The position numbers and the translations under genes are program-made. This document shows, in pieces, positions 45,401-55,800 of a DNA stretch of 64,000 nt. The notes beneath the pieces are model-generated. The model ran no database searches, had not been told where the DNA came from, and was given only the letters and a program-made list of their open reading frames with translations. The stretch's first letter is position 1; each line of letters starts with the position of its first letter. The stretch lies in NCBI RefSeq assembly GCF_901709675.1, contig NC_051092.1, forward strand, positions 1,182,491 through 1,246,490, read 5' to 3'. This DNA is from Syngnathus acus (Eukaryota > Chordata > Actinopteri > Syngnathiformes > Syngnathidae).

Positions 45401-47766
45401 TGCTCACCATTTCCCAGAATAAATACGGCGCTGTTTCATTTGATGAAATGGCTGCTGAGAAATGAAGAGTTGAAGTGGTAGATGTTAAAACAAACCAGAG
45501 CCACCTATCATTTACTGCTCCAATTTGGTAAGGATAATTTGTAGTGATTTGTTAACACCACATTCATGTGTATCTATTTTTTGTTCATTTCTAGTGCCCA
45601 TACGGAATGAAGTGTAATGCTGGCGCAATTTACCTAACTCGGTTTAAATTAGGGATGCAAAATGATAAGGCATATTTTTTGTGTTGTGTTTTGTTTTACT
45701 TGATTTATTTATGTCTTTTGTGGCAATGTGATTATATGTGAGCAAGTTTCGGTCTTGGGGAAGAACCAAATACCTCATTTGTGTCTTCATCTGAAAACGT
45801 TTGGCGATGAAACTATGCTGCGACATGCGTTACCACATGGATGAAATACTCACATGAATGTCCGTTATTTTTCAGAGTAAGATGGCTGCCGCCCGTCAGA
45901 TTGTAGTTCTCGAGCACAATTGGGCGTAAAGATGAGTCAAAGACGAGCTTCCCTGTCTTGAAGTCAACTGGAGACTGCATTGGTCCAGCACAGTAGGGAA
46001 AATGTGTGTGCCAGTGTCTCTCTCCATTTGAGCCTGGAAATAGAATCAATGTCAGTCCGTGCAGGCATTCTTTCATTTTCTATACAGCAGGGCCAAACAA
46101 AACCCAGCTGACTTTAGGCGCGAGTAAAACACATGGTTATTCTGAATGAAGCAATATGTTGGAAAGGATCCCATGCCAGCTGCACGGAGGTCGCCTATGT
46201 GAACCACTTCACGGGAAATGGACACTTTCAATAAACCTGCCGGAGAACTGTGTTTCAACCAAAACATCATTTGAGTCCAAGCTGGGAAGGCTGCTGGAAG
46301 TAAGGCGTGACAATAAGTCAAGTCAAGTCAAGTTTATTTGTATAGCCCTAAATCACAAGCAGTCTCAAAGGGCTTCACATAGACAAAAATTGACAATTAT
46401 TCTCAAAGCATCCCCTGATCTTAAGCTCCCAAAAGGGCAAGGAAAAACTCAAAAACCCCTGCCAGGGGAAAATGAGAAACCTTGAGAAGGGACCACAGAT
46501 GGAAGGATCCCCCTTTCAGGATCACCAGGTTGAAATGGATGCAGAGAGGGCACAAATAATACATAATATGAAAATCAAAAAAGTGGATGTCCAAGTCAGA
46601 GCGAGGGGCTGCCGGAGGAGCCCCCTACTATCCTGGCAGTGTCTTCGAGGAGGTTGACAGACAAGTTCATTAAAATGTTTGTTGGATGAAATGACATGAC
46701 TGTGTCTCCAAATTGAATTTTAGAAGCATCGTGATTGGTTTGATGCCAAACGGTCTGTTTCGGATGAATAATGGATAGATGGATACATGTCTCATCATGA
46801 TGCTCCTTGAGCTGTTCTACAAAAAGAAGGTGCTCAATGAGTCGACAGTGAACTCGGATTGTGGCCTCCGGCTGGCCGGACTCTTGACCACTAAGATGAG
46901 CAACCCCCGGAATGCTTTGAGCTTAATTGAAGGTGAACTCTTCAATTCTGTTTTACAAGAGTACATGACTCAGTACGTCATCAAGCTTTTTTCAAAGGGC
47001 TTTATTATAATGTCCTAATTCGCATGTACACCAAGTGCAGATGTGTGATTACTACGTAGAGCACAAAAGCCTCATCCGCAACTATTAATGCCAAACCGCA
47101 AGTACGATTAAAAAAAAAATTTAAAAAAAGGACCTTCAGACCTCCGCTGAAAGAAAAAACGGCAACTGAAGAAGTTGAAAATTCTGCATCTATAGGTCAG
47201 GCAGGACATGAGAAAGACCAATTTTGTCATTTGGAGGATAAAGCAAAACAAAGTTTTTGGCAGGCTTGCGAGTTCACAATTATAGTTATTGCCAAACAAT
47301 TCAAGATACATAATGGTTACAGTAAATAGATGCCTCACGATTGTGTCCTCTTATTTCCATCTATTAATTGAGTCGGAAAATAACTTCCCGCCGGGGTATT
47401 CGATCAACGCATTGTTGCCATATAAATGTAACCGAAGCCTTCATGAGGTACTTTGTGCAAATGATTTCAAAAGCACAATGAAGAAAAAGTCCCAAAAAAA
47501 AGTAGAATCACTTACTTGTGTAACCCCATCTGGCCCCTGAAACAGACAAATATGTAGTTTGCGCTGTAAATTAATATGCAATTAGGAGAACTCACTCCGA
47601 GGTTGTAAAGAAAATGAGTCATTCAATAAATCAATGAATCAATAAAGTTCACTGAACAGCAATAATAAAGAAGAAAAAACATTTCTTTTTTTTCTGAAAG
47701 CATCTTACCGTAAACCACGAGCACTTGCAGTAGTAGAGCGATGGGTGCGAGGCTCAAACACAGCAT
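42425..47766 (-). CDS. Carbonic anhydrase XII-like, extracellular, with novel C-terminal tail
   Basis: An alpha-carbonic anhydrase of the extracellular branch. Nine exons give 446 residues: 47766-47709, 47536-47516, 46033-45854, 44628-44486, 43731-43636, 43546-43483, 43415-43258, 43186-43069 and 42927-42425. Residues 1-20 are a signal peptide ([20 protein letters not shown]). The catalytic domain spans about 23-279. It has NNGHS (proton-shuttle His), QLHIHWG and LHIVHYN (the three zinc His), GSEHTV and GSLTSPPC. The Cys pair (PYCAG and PPCYQ) matches the disulfide of secreted CAs. usp3 and fbxl22 nearby point to CA12. However, the last exon encodes 167 residues of polar, Lys/Gln/Ser-rich sequence without a membrane helix, where CA XII should have its anchor. 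I do not recognise that tail. The enzyme should be active and secreted. The symbol is left blank because of the tail. Confidence 0.85.
44828..45055 (+). mobile_element. L2-type LINE fragment (reverse transcriptase remnant)
   Basis: Within a ca12-like intron, translation gives [18 protein letters not shown] followed by LP and LDEL. This is the GVPQGS motif block of L2/CR1 reverse transcriptases. After a frameshift a [15 protein letters not shown]-like stretch continues. It is short, 5'-truncated and degenerate, so inactive. Confidence 0.75.
46311..46660. repeat. Dispersed teleost repeat (GTCAAGTCAAGTTTATTTGTATAG type)
   Basis: It starts with a short GTCAA tandem and continues as TTTATTTGTATAGCCCTAAATC, CTCAAAGGGCTTCACAT, AAGGAAAAACTC, GGGAAAATGAGAAACCTTGA and GGATCCCCCTTTCAGGA. 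This is the order of a very common fish retroelement-associated repeat. It lies in intron 2 of the ca12-like gene. The family name is uncertain. Confidence 0.65.
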
Positions 47767-48812
47767 CTTGGCGTCCTCTGACTGATTCGGATGGCTCCGT
47801 GCAACAAACCACAAGCCTCCGCATCGCTTTTAAGCGCACGCCGTCTCTCATCGTAGCCTCCTTTGACGTCACGGTCACAACGACACACCAGCCCACTGTG
47901 TCAAGTCCACAGCTTCCACGGAACGGAATCTTTGTCAAGTGTCTCCGGCCAAGAATGTGAAGAGTGTGTGTTTACACTTTGACACCAGAGGGCTCCAACT
48001 TTTCCAGTTTGACACACTATAGGACACCAATTTGATATTCAGATCATAGTTTGATTTCGTATACGATATGTTAAACCAATTATAATTCAAAATGCCATTA
48101 CTGCCTAAACAAACTTTTAACCTTGTTATTTTTTTACTGTTGACTGACTTTGGAGAGTCGCTCCTTTGGTGGTGTTTGGCAAAAGCGTATCGTTCAGTTT
48201 CACGTCACAATCACCGATTCAGGGGCTCAAGTGGGCTCAAGTGGGCATGAGGATTTGCTGTCGGAAATACTGAACACATACAATTTCTGTTAATGCCGGT
48301 AGCGACCATTTTCCAAACAGCTAAAGAGGAACAATCCCTCCCACCCCACACCACAGGATAATCACTCAGGATAATCTTTCAGAGACATCCCATAATCGGG
48401 CTACAATTACAATCTAAATTTGTTTCCTGAAATTGTAGGAAGTCTAGTCTATTCATTTTATAGCATTTATCTTGGCTGTATCGCTTCATATAATTCCAAA
48501 AAACGATTAGGAAGAAGGTCTTCCGCAATGGTCTTCCGCAATCTCGCAGAGAAGGCTCTACTCCACAGCTGTCTTATCGGTCTTTCTGGCATACATCCAA
48601 TAGTTAAACTGAGAAGGCAGCCTCCTGCTAATTACTATTAGCATAGCGAGCATTAAAGATAAACAACTGGGACGGTATCTAACAGTTGGTTAACGTTGGT
48701 TTTGATTGGAAAGGCGTTGGTCCAAAGGTCAGGCCCGACAACCCGCTCTCACAGTCGTTTCCAAGCCGGACTCAGTGGGTGAGAGAGCGACCGCTCAGAG
48801 GCAAGCCTCAAG
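47767..48812. promoter_or_regulatory. Divergent promoter region of the ca12-like and Kunitz genes
   Basis: The two genes are transcribed away from each other across 1.05 kb. A perfect CRE (TGACGTCA, 47864-47871) lies about 100 bp upstream of the CA ATG, with a TTAAAAG stretch on the minus strand closer to it. A second CACGTCAC-type site lies at about 48200. Nothing coding is seen. Coordinated regulation by cAMP/CREB is possible but not shown. Confidence 0.45.
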
Positions 48813-50990
48813 ATGAAGCACTTACTACTTTTTGCCATTGTCTTTGCTGCGTTTCACCTCGGCCATTCTATTATCCCAGGTAGGTCCCGCCATTTTCCAA
48901 TCTTTGTTGTATCCCAAAAAAAAAAATATCTTGGTTTCCAAAAAATATGATAGTAGATATCCAAAAATACGTGATTATTTTATAAATCTGTTAAAATTGT
49001 ATTCACGTTGAATTTGAAGCCGAATTAGTTTTAAACCACGATAAAAGCAGACTTCCTGTTGAGTTGGCGCCAGAAAAAAGTAGATATGTAAAAGGGACTA
49101 CATTTGCAATTGTTTTTCCACCTCAAGAGCACACCATTTTATTTTTAAGGCTTTGATTTTGCAAGCAAACCCAACAGGCTGTCTGAGTCCGATGCAAAAG
49201 TTGCATTTTCTATTGCGCGGGAGCTGAAGCCTAGCCCAGCTAACTTGTAACAAGCTGGTACTATCCTAAAAAATATTGATGTATTTACACGTCACTAAAG
49301 ACTAAGATTATCAATCGATGACTAATGCTGGAATCACTGATTGAGATTGAGACAATATAGAAGGCTCACTTTTCATTCAAATAGATTATGAGCAAAAAAA
49401 GTAGTGATAGAATATGAAACAGATTGCCCTTTGAGGAACTATGAAGGGCAGGAACCTAACAGGTGGTGCTTTTTTATTGCCATCGTAAAAAGAGGGAGTG
49501 ATGAAGTTAAACATTTATGGAAAGATATCACAGGCCTGTGCAATGGTCACGTTATTACCATGTCTTATCATCGCTTCGTATACTTAATAAAAGTGGTATT
49601 ATTTCTTCATTTTTTTCTCATCCAACAGACTTTTGCCACCAACCCGAAGATGAAGGCATTGGACAGAAGTTTGAGTTTTTTTTCTTCTACGACGTCAACA
49701 AAGACCAGTGCAACCCGTTCATATATAAAGGGGAGGGGGGCAACGGCAATCGATTCGGGAACGAACGGGAGTGCATGAGGAACTGCACGGCCACTGTTGA
49801 ACAAAGCTACCCCAAAGATGGTGAGATTAGACGGTAGCAACCCCAACAGCTAAATTCAGTCGAGTAATAATCAATAATAATAATTAAAAATATTTGGTAG
49901 AAATAAGATTTTGTGACTGAGAGAGTTTTATTATTATTTTTGATGACCTCATTTACAGCCATAATGTAGCCTATTAGTAAGCCATGAAAAGAAAGCGATT
50001 CAATTAACGTTGGTACAGCTTAGTATTTCGTTTCATTTGCCGGTTTGGATGCCCAGCACCTAATATTGTGCTCAGTAAATTGACAGTGAACACATAACTG
50101 CTTCACATTTATACTGTATGTGGGCAATACACCACCAGGTGGTAAAAAAATAAAAAGGAAGACTGCTAAGAACCTAATTATTTATGACTTTGTTTTTCCT
50201 CTTAGTGACAACACTTTGCCTCCTGAAGAAGCTCAATGGTGGATGCAACGGCAAACATCTGAGATATTACTACGATGCAGTTCATGGGAAGTGCAAAAAA
50301 TTCCTTTGGACAGGCTGCCATGGAAATGGAAACCGTTTTTTTGACCATGACAGCTGCAATGCTACCTGTGCTGGTATCCATGGTGAGCGTGACCCCGCCT
50401 CCCCAATCTTGAGCATACGTTTAAAGCAGATGTAATTATTTTGACATGTACTCTTAGATGACCATGACGAAGAGGAAGAGGAGGAGCCAGACACGCCAAT
50501 TGGTAGATAAAAAACAGTCAACAAAAAAAAAAACAGGCATGACATGGAAACATTTTATCCTGACCACTCGATCGGTAGAATATGGGCACAACTATTTTAT
50601 GGAGTATTGTGTGCCCATGTTGTGGCCACAATTGCAAATGTTTCCAACCATGTGATGTCTGGTCCACCCACCGTAAACAGACTTAATGGAATGTTAACCT
50701 GCATAGTATTTGGATTTACTCACTTGATGCTCATCTTCAACAGCAATCATCTGTGGAGTTTTAATTGGGCTCATCGTCGCATCAATCATCATCACTATCA
50801 TCGTCTTGACTGTTCAGTCTGAGTAAGAGCAAAAAGTTTTGGATAAGAAAAAAAAAAACATCGCTGATTATGTGTCTCCTGTAACCTCTGACTGTGCTCC
50901 TCCTGCAGGAAAAAGCAAAAGGCCGCGGAAAAAAGAAAAGACGAGCAACCTCGAGCTCCTCTCAGGGGGGAGAGTCTTGAAATGGCGTAA
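48813..50990 (+). CDS. Two-Kunitz-domain single-pass membrane protein (HAI-2-like layout)
   Basis: Six exons sum to 213 residues: 48813-48879, 49629-49820, 50206-50382, 50458-50502, 50744-50822 and 50909-50990. The layout is signal peptide (MKHLLLFAIVFAAFHLGHS), two Kunitz domains, a Glu/Asp-rich linker (DDHDEEEEEEPDTP), one membrane helix (IICGVLIGLIVASIIITIIV) and a basic cytosolic tail ending LRGESLEMA. This resembles HAI-2/SPINT2-type membrane Kunitz inhibitors, though I cannot assign a named orthologue. Kunitz 1 has only four Cys (spacing 24-20-3). Positions 14 and 38 are Gly and Glu, and P1 is Gln. Kunitz 2 has all six Cys with normal spacing, and P1 is Asn. Neither P1 is Arg or Lys, so trypsin-type inhibition is not expected. 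Exons 4-6 are too short to stand out as open frames; they were accepted because splice phases agree. AATAAA lies at 51249. Confidence 0.85.
50059..50076. repeat. Dispersed repeat fragment, 'CACAATATTAGG' family, copy 3
   Basis: CCTAATATTGTGCTCAGT, the exact reverse complement of the ACTGAGCACAATATTAGG core at 12045-12062. It lies in an intron of the Kunitz gene. Confidence 0.5.
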
Positions 50991-52831
50991 CCCAACAAAC
51001 ACCTTGTGTGTGTGTGTGTACGTGTGTGTGGTTTTTTAATATGCTGATGCCATACTTATGTGTGTGATTCTCACTTTCTACGGAGCATCTTGGATAAAGG
51101 CGCACATTTTCTTTTCGTCATGTGCAACAGTATGGCATCAACGTAAGCATTCAGCACCCAGCAATCATAAAGGCAAGCTCCATTTGGTCATTGTGAACAG
51201 TTCTGTTTTCTATTGAGTGACATTTGAGTTCAACACTTTCACTCCAGCAATAAATCGGGAGTTTTGCAGTGTTGTAGATGAGCAAGTCACTCCATACTAT
51301 ATTCTTTACAGGCACTGAAAATATGATCGGCTTTTGTTTTATTTCTCAATGCAAATCGATTCCAACATACAGTATTTAAACTGTTTACTGTTGTACACAC
51401 TGTGGCATACTTTACTTGTAAATGCCGATTGTAACAATGTAAGCTTAGAATGGAAGTGTTGAACTCTTGTAACATTTCCTCTCCATAGATAGGCTGTTTC
51501 AAATAAAATACGTCCAACTAAATAAGATGCAACAAGTGATTTTGTTTTAGCAATTAAGTCGTAAATATGCAAAGTAGGTAGTTATGAGAAGGATACTGCC
51601 AAGGCCTGGAACTTAAAGGTACCAGCAAACAAAAGTGCATATTGCATTGCCGCCTCAAGTTTCCTCGCTATTTAGCCAAGTTTATCATTCATTCCAGCTG
51701 TTACTGTGTTTTTGCATCTTCAGACATGTCAAGTTGAGCCTCTTGCAGCCCAGGCCTGTCAGCCAGGACAAAAAGCTACTGACCTTGAGGAGAGCTCACA
51801 AACAATGGGGCAAATAATTCCATACATATCTAAAAATAACAAACAGTATTGCCAGTCGGGGATATGTGAAATGTGCTTCTTTTGTTGGGCCAGGAGCAGG
51901 AAAAGAGTAACTGGGCATAAGTTTAGAAGTCTAATTTCTGGTGTATTTCTGCATTTCATTGTATTCACTTTAATAGTATATTCACCACCAAATAATACAA
52001 TATGTTGAGTGCTAGCTTTTAATTGTTTTTAATATTAACAATGTTTCCACATGATCTCATGTGCAACGTTTCTAGTAAGTCACAATGTCCCATCACGATT
52101 AATCTAACAGCGCAGTGGGTTGAAAACGGATGGCTAGAATGACATAATAATAAAGGTTAAAACAAAAGGTTGACCTTACGGAATTTGTGATAGATTTGAG
52201 TTTTCAGACAAGATAGTACCCCTCCAGCAGTCTCCTTGTCGTCTTTGGTTCAGCGTTCTCAAATGCGCATGCGTGACGCAGCCGTAATGGAAATTCTACT
52301 ACATCACGGCTTCCTAAGATTGAGATACGCAAATAAAGGATTTAATTTTTCTTCAACTTGTATTTTAAGCGCGGGTTAAAAATACATTATGAATAGTCTC
52401 ACTTCTTGTTTTTTCCCCCTCATTGTTGTTTCATTGTTCGTCACAGTACCCGGCCGGCAAACGTAGACGACGTCACTTCCTCAGGTTATTTCCATTTGTG
52501 TTGCGACCGCTCTATTACCTTGAGTATTATTCATCAATAACTACCTTTACATTTCTGCCTTACATGTCTTAGTGTATCCCACGTTTGGGCTAATTCGTGT
52601 CACCCACGCACTCGCTGACTGTAGTGGCAAACGACGAGTTAACGTTGTGCTGCATAAAAAGGAGTAAACGTGCACTGGAAAACATAAGTAGTTGACCGGT
52701 TGCGGCTAACGTGAGCTAGCTAGTTGATGTTAATTGGGTGACTATTGTTAGCTGACCTTTTGTTTGTATGCGTGCCGTGATCTTTGGGTCTGATCGCTAC
52801 TCTATGACGTCCTCGCCGGAGATTTAAAACG
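50991..52831. promoter_or_regulatory. Kunitz gene 3' region and usp3 promoter
   Basis: The Kunitz AATAAA lies at 51249-51254. No exon is seen between 51.3 and 52.8 kb. The right part is GC-richer, with an NRF1 site (TGCGCATGCG, 52264-52273) and a GACGTCAC CRE-type site (52469-52476) followed directly by TTCC. This is the signature of a broadly active TATA-less promoter, and fits usp3, whose ATG is at 52832. Confidence 0.55.
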
Positions 52832-55800
52832 ATGGAGTGTCTTCATTTGGGCTCAAACGTGAGCTTTGCTGGAGACTCCTCCAGGCTACCTAACGGCGCG
52901 CCTTCCTCTTGGTGCTGCAGCGGTGAGTGACCACCATAAACACCGACCGACCGGCCGGGCTCATTTTTAAAGGCTGCACCATACCAAACACTTCCGATTG
53001 GTCTTAACCGTACACACTAATTCACTTTTTATCTTGTTCAGTTTGCAGATCGAATAAAAGTCCATGGCTTTGCCTCACCTGCTTGGTGGTCCACTGTGGA
53101 CGGTAAGATCTTGTCAAGCCATACAATTACATTATCTAGTCTCTGCGCCCTCGTCATTCGATTAGTGCACAGAATTGTCTATTGAGGACGAAAAACACTT
53201 TTTGATTGATTGTATTTTTTCCCCAGATATGTGAATGGACATGCAAAGAAACACTTTGAGGACAGTCAAGTGTCAGGCAGCAGCCAAAGGAAGGTTGACA
53301 AACAGGAGAAAGAGAAAAGTCAACATTCGGTTTGCATGGATTCTGGCAACTACAGTGTGTTCTGGTGAGTGTCAAGTCTAAAAAAAAAAAAAGTCCTTAC
53401 TTATCATGCAGATATATCGACACTGTTTTAGCATCTGATCCAGATTTTATAGTTACAGATGTGATGAATTTGTGGTCAATGACACCAAACTTGGGCATGT
53501 CCAAAAAGTACGGGAATATCTCCAGAATTTAGAAAAGTAAGTGTCTCCCCTCTCAAGGGAACTTGAGTTACTATCGTGTCGTTTTTTTTCCCCCTTATCT
53601 CTGAACTAAACAAAAATCATGTGTTATACAACTTCTCGTAGCTCAGCCTTGACTGGCGACAAACACAGGAAAAGAAAACTTCAAGACGGCCAAACCCCGG
53701 ACAAGAAAATGTTGAAAGAAAATGTAAGCCACCAAAATTGTACACAGGCTCTGACGGTACCAACATAAGTCATTTCAGTATTGTACTTTTACTCGACGTC
53801 AGCATTGTAATTTGCCCTGTGCCTGTCAGGAGGGGGCCGCCTTGGGAGCCACTGGCCTGCGTAACCTGGGAAACACGTGTTTTATGAATGCCATTCTGCA
53901 GTCGCTCAGGTGAGTGAGCCTTTCAATGAAAATGAGAATTTGAAGCTAATTCCCACCATTTTATAAAAAAAAAAACTGAGGGCAAAAGAACGACCGGTTC
54001 TGCATAAACGCACATTTGAAATGTTCTAAGGTGGTTTTTCACACATTGAAGCTCAAAAGTGTCACATTTCCTTGGCAGCAACATCGAGCAGTTCAGCTGT
54101 TATTTCAAGGGCTTGCCGGCGGTGGCGCTACGCAGCGGTAAGACGGCCGGGAGGAGGATGTACCACACTCGCAGCCAAGGGGACACCAGTGTGTAAGGTC
54201 CCCCGCCCGCCCGTCTGGCAGGAGGAGTAACTCGCCGAGTGCATGCATCTCAAACTAGTGTTAGTGTGCAAATTTAGGAAACCTACTGCAAATTTTGTGT
54301 CTGTTCTCATCTTCTCCTAAATTCTGCAAGATCTTATTTCCCGTGACAGTTTTGTCTCAAATGTTTCCAGACATGCATTCTCAACAATCAATTCTACATA
54401 ATCCCCTAACAACCACAATTAAGATAATCACGATAGTCGTAGTAGTGCTTTCTCATTGAGTGGCAGTAAAGCAGCGATCGTGTGTAGCAGGTGCTCAAGC
54501 CAGCAGAGTGACGTGTTGCTTTATATTCAACAGGTCACTGGTGGAGGAGTTAAGAAAGACCTTTTGTTCCCTCTGGCAAGGAAACCAGACTGCCTTCAGT
54601 CCAGACTCCCTATTTTATGCGGTGTGGAAAATCATGCCAAGTTTCAGGTAAGTAAAAAAAAAACAACAACAACATTATAGCTGTTTGTTTCAGAACAATT
54701 TGACATCTCTGATGGTTATCTTCCCACCTAGAGGCTACCAACAGCAGGATGCTCACGAGTTCATGCGCTACCTGTTGGACCACCTACACAGGGAGCTCCA
54801 GCACAGTCAGAACGGGGCAGCGGAGCCGAGCTCGCCTGGGGACGGGCTCCGACTCGCTAGCGCCGATGACAAGAGCTGCTTGTACGGTGACCTGTTACCA
54901 TCGTTTGAGTTTCATACTGGTTTTTATGACAGTACAAACATAGTTGTTGTGTTGACGTTAGTCTCTCAGGTCCATTGTGGTTCCCCACCGACTAGACAAT
55001 TCTTTCATTGTCAGGTTGGCTGTATAATTTCTGCTCCTCTTGCCATAAAAAGACATTTTAATCCCTTAGAAGTCCGGTACATAATTATATCCAGAGCTAC
55101 TTTTGACTTGAACATTCCAGCGTCATTGTGATTGAACACTGCACGTTTTGTACGCGTGTTGATGTCATGTGTTGGTCTCGCTACAGAAATGGCACTCCCA
55201 GCGTTGTCACGTCTATTTTTAGTGGGATCCTTCAGAATGAAGTCAATTGTTTGATATGCGGGACCGAATCTCGAAAGTTTGATCCGTTTCTTGGTAAGAC
55301 TCCTACGAGAAGCAAATCAACCTCTCTAAATTAGTTGTTCAGATTTTTATACGACAAAAAAGATTACTAATAATAATATATTATGAAATTCATATTTATT
55401 ATATATCTATTTATGTAATATTTACGAATTACATTCATTCCTTATTCTCCTATTTAGATCTTTCTTTGGACATTCCCAGTCGGTTCAGACAGAAGAGGAG
55501 TAAAGATCAAGAGCCAGGTCCCACATGCACCTTGCATGGTAGGATATTAAATGGTCTGCTGTATCACTCTTATTTTGGGGCAGAATGTCAAGCTAAATGA
55601 CTCTTTCAGAATGCCTACGAAGCTTCACTGACCTGGAAGAGCTGGATGAAACCGAGCTGTATTATTGTCACAAATGTAAAAAACGACAGAAGTCCACCAA
55701 GAAGTTCTGGATTCGCAAGCTTCCAAAGGTAAAAGAAAAGTCGTTAGCGCGAAGCAGCCGCTTACCATAAATTGCTATCGTGTCGATTCTAATTTTCTTG

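Noticed and set aside
46779-47018. 79-codon plus-strand frame in a CA intron
   Set aside because: Antisense in an intron beside a dispersed repeat. No homology recognised.
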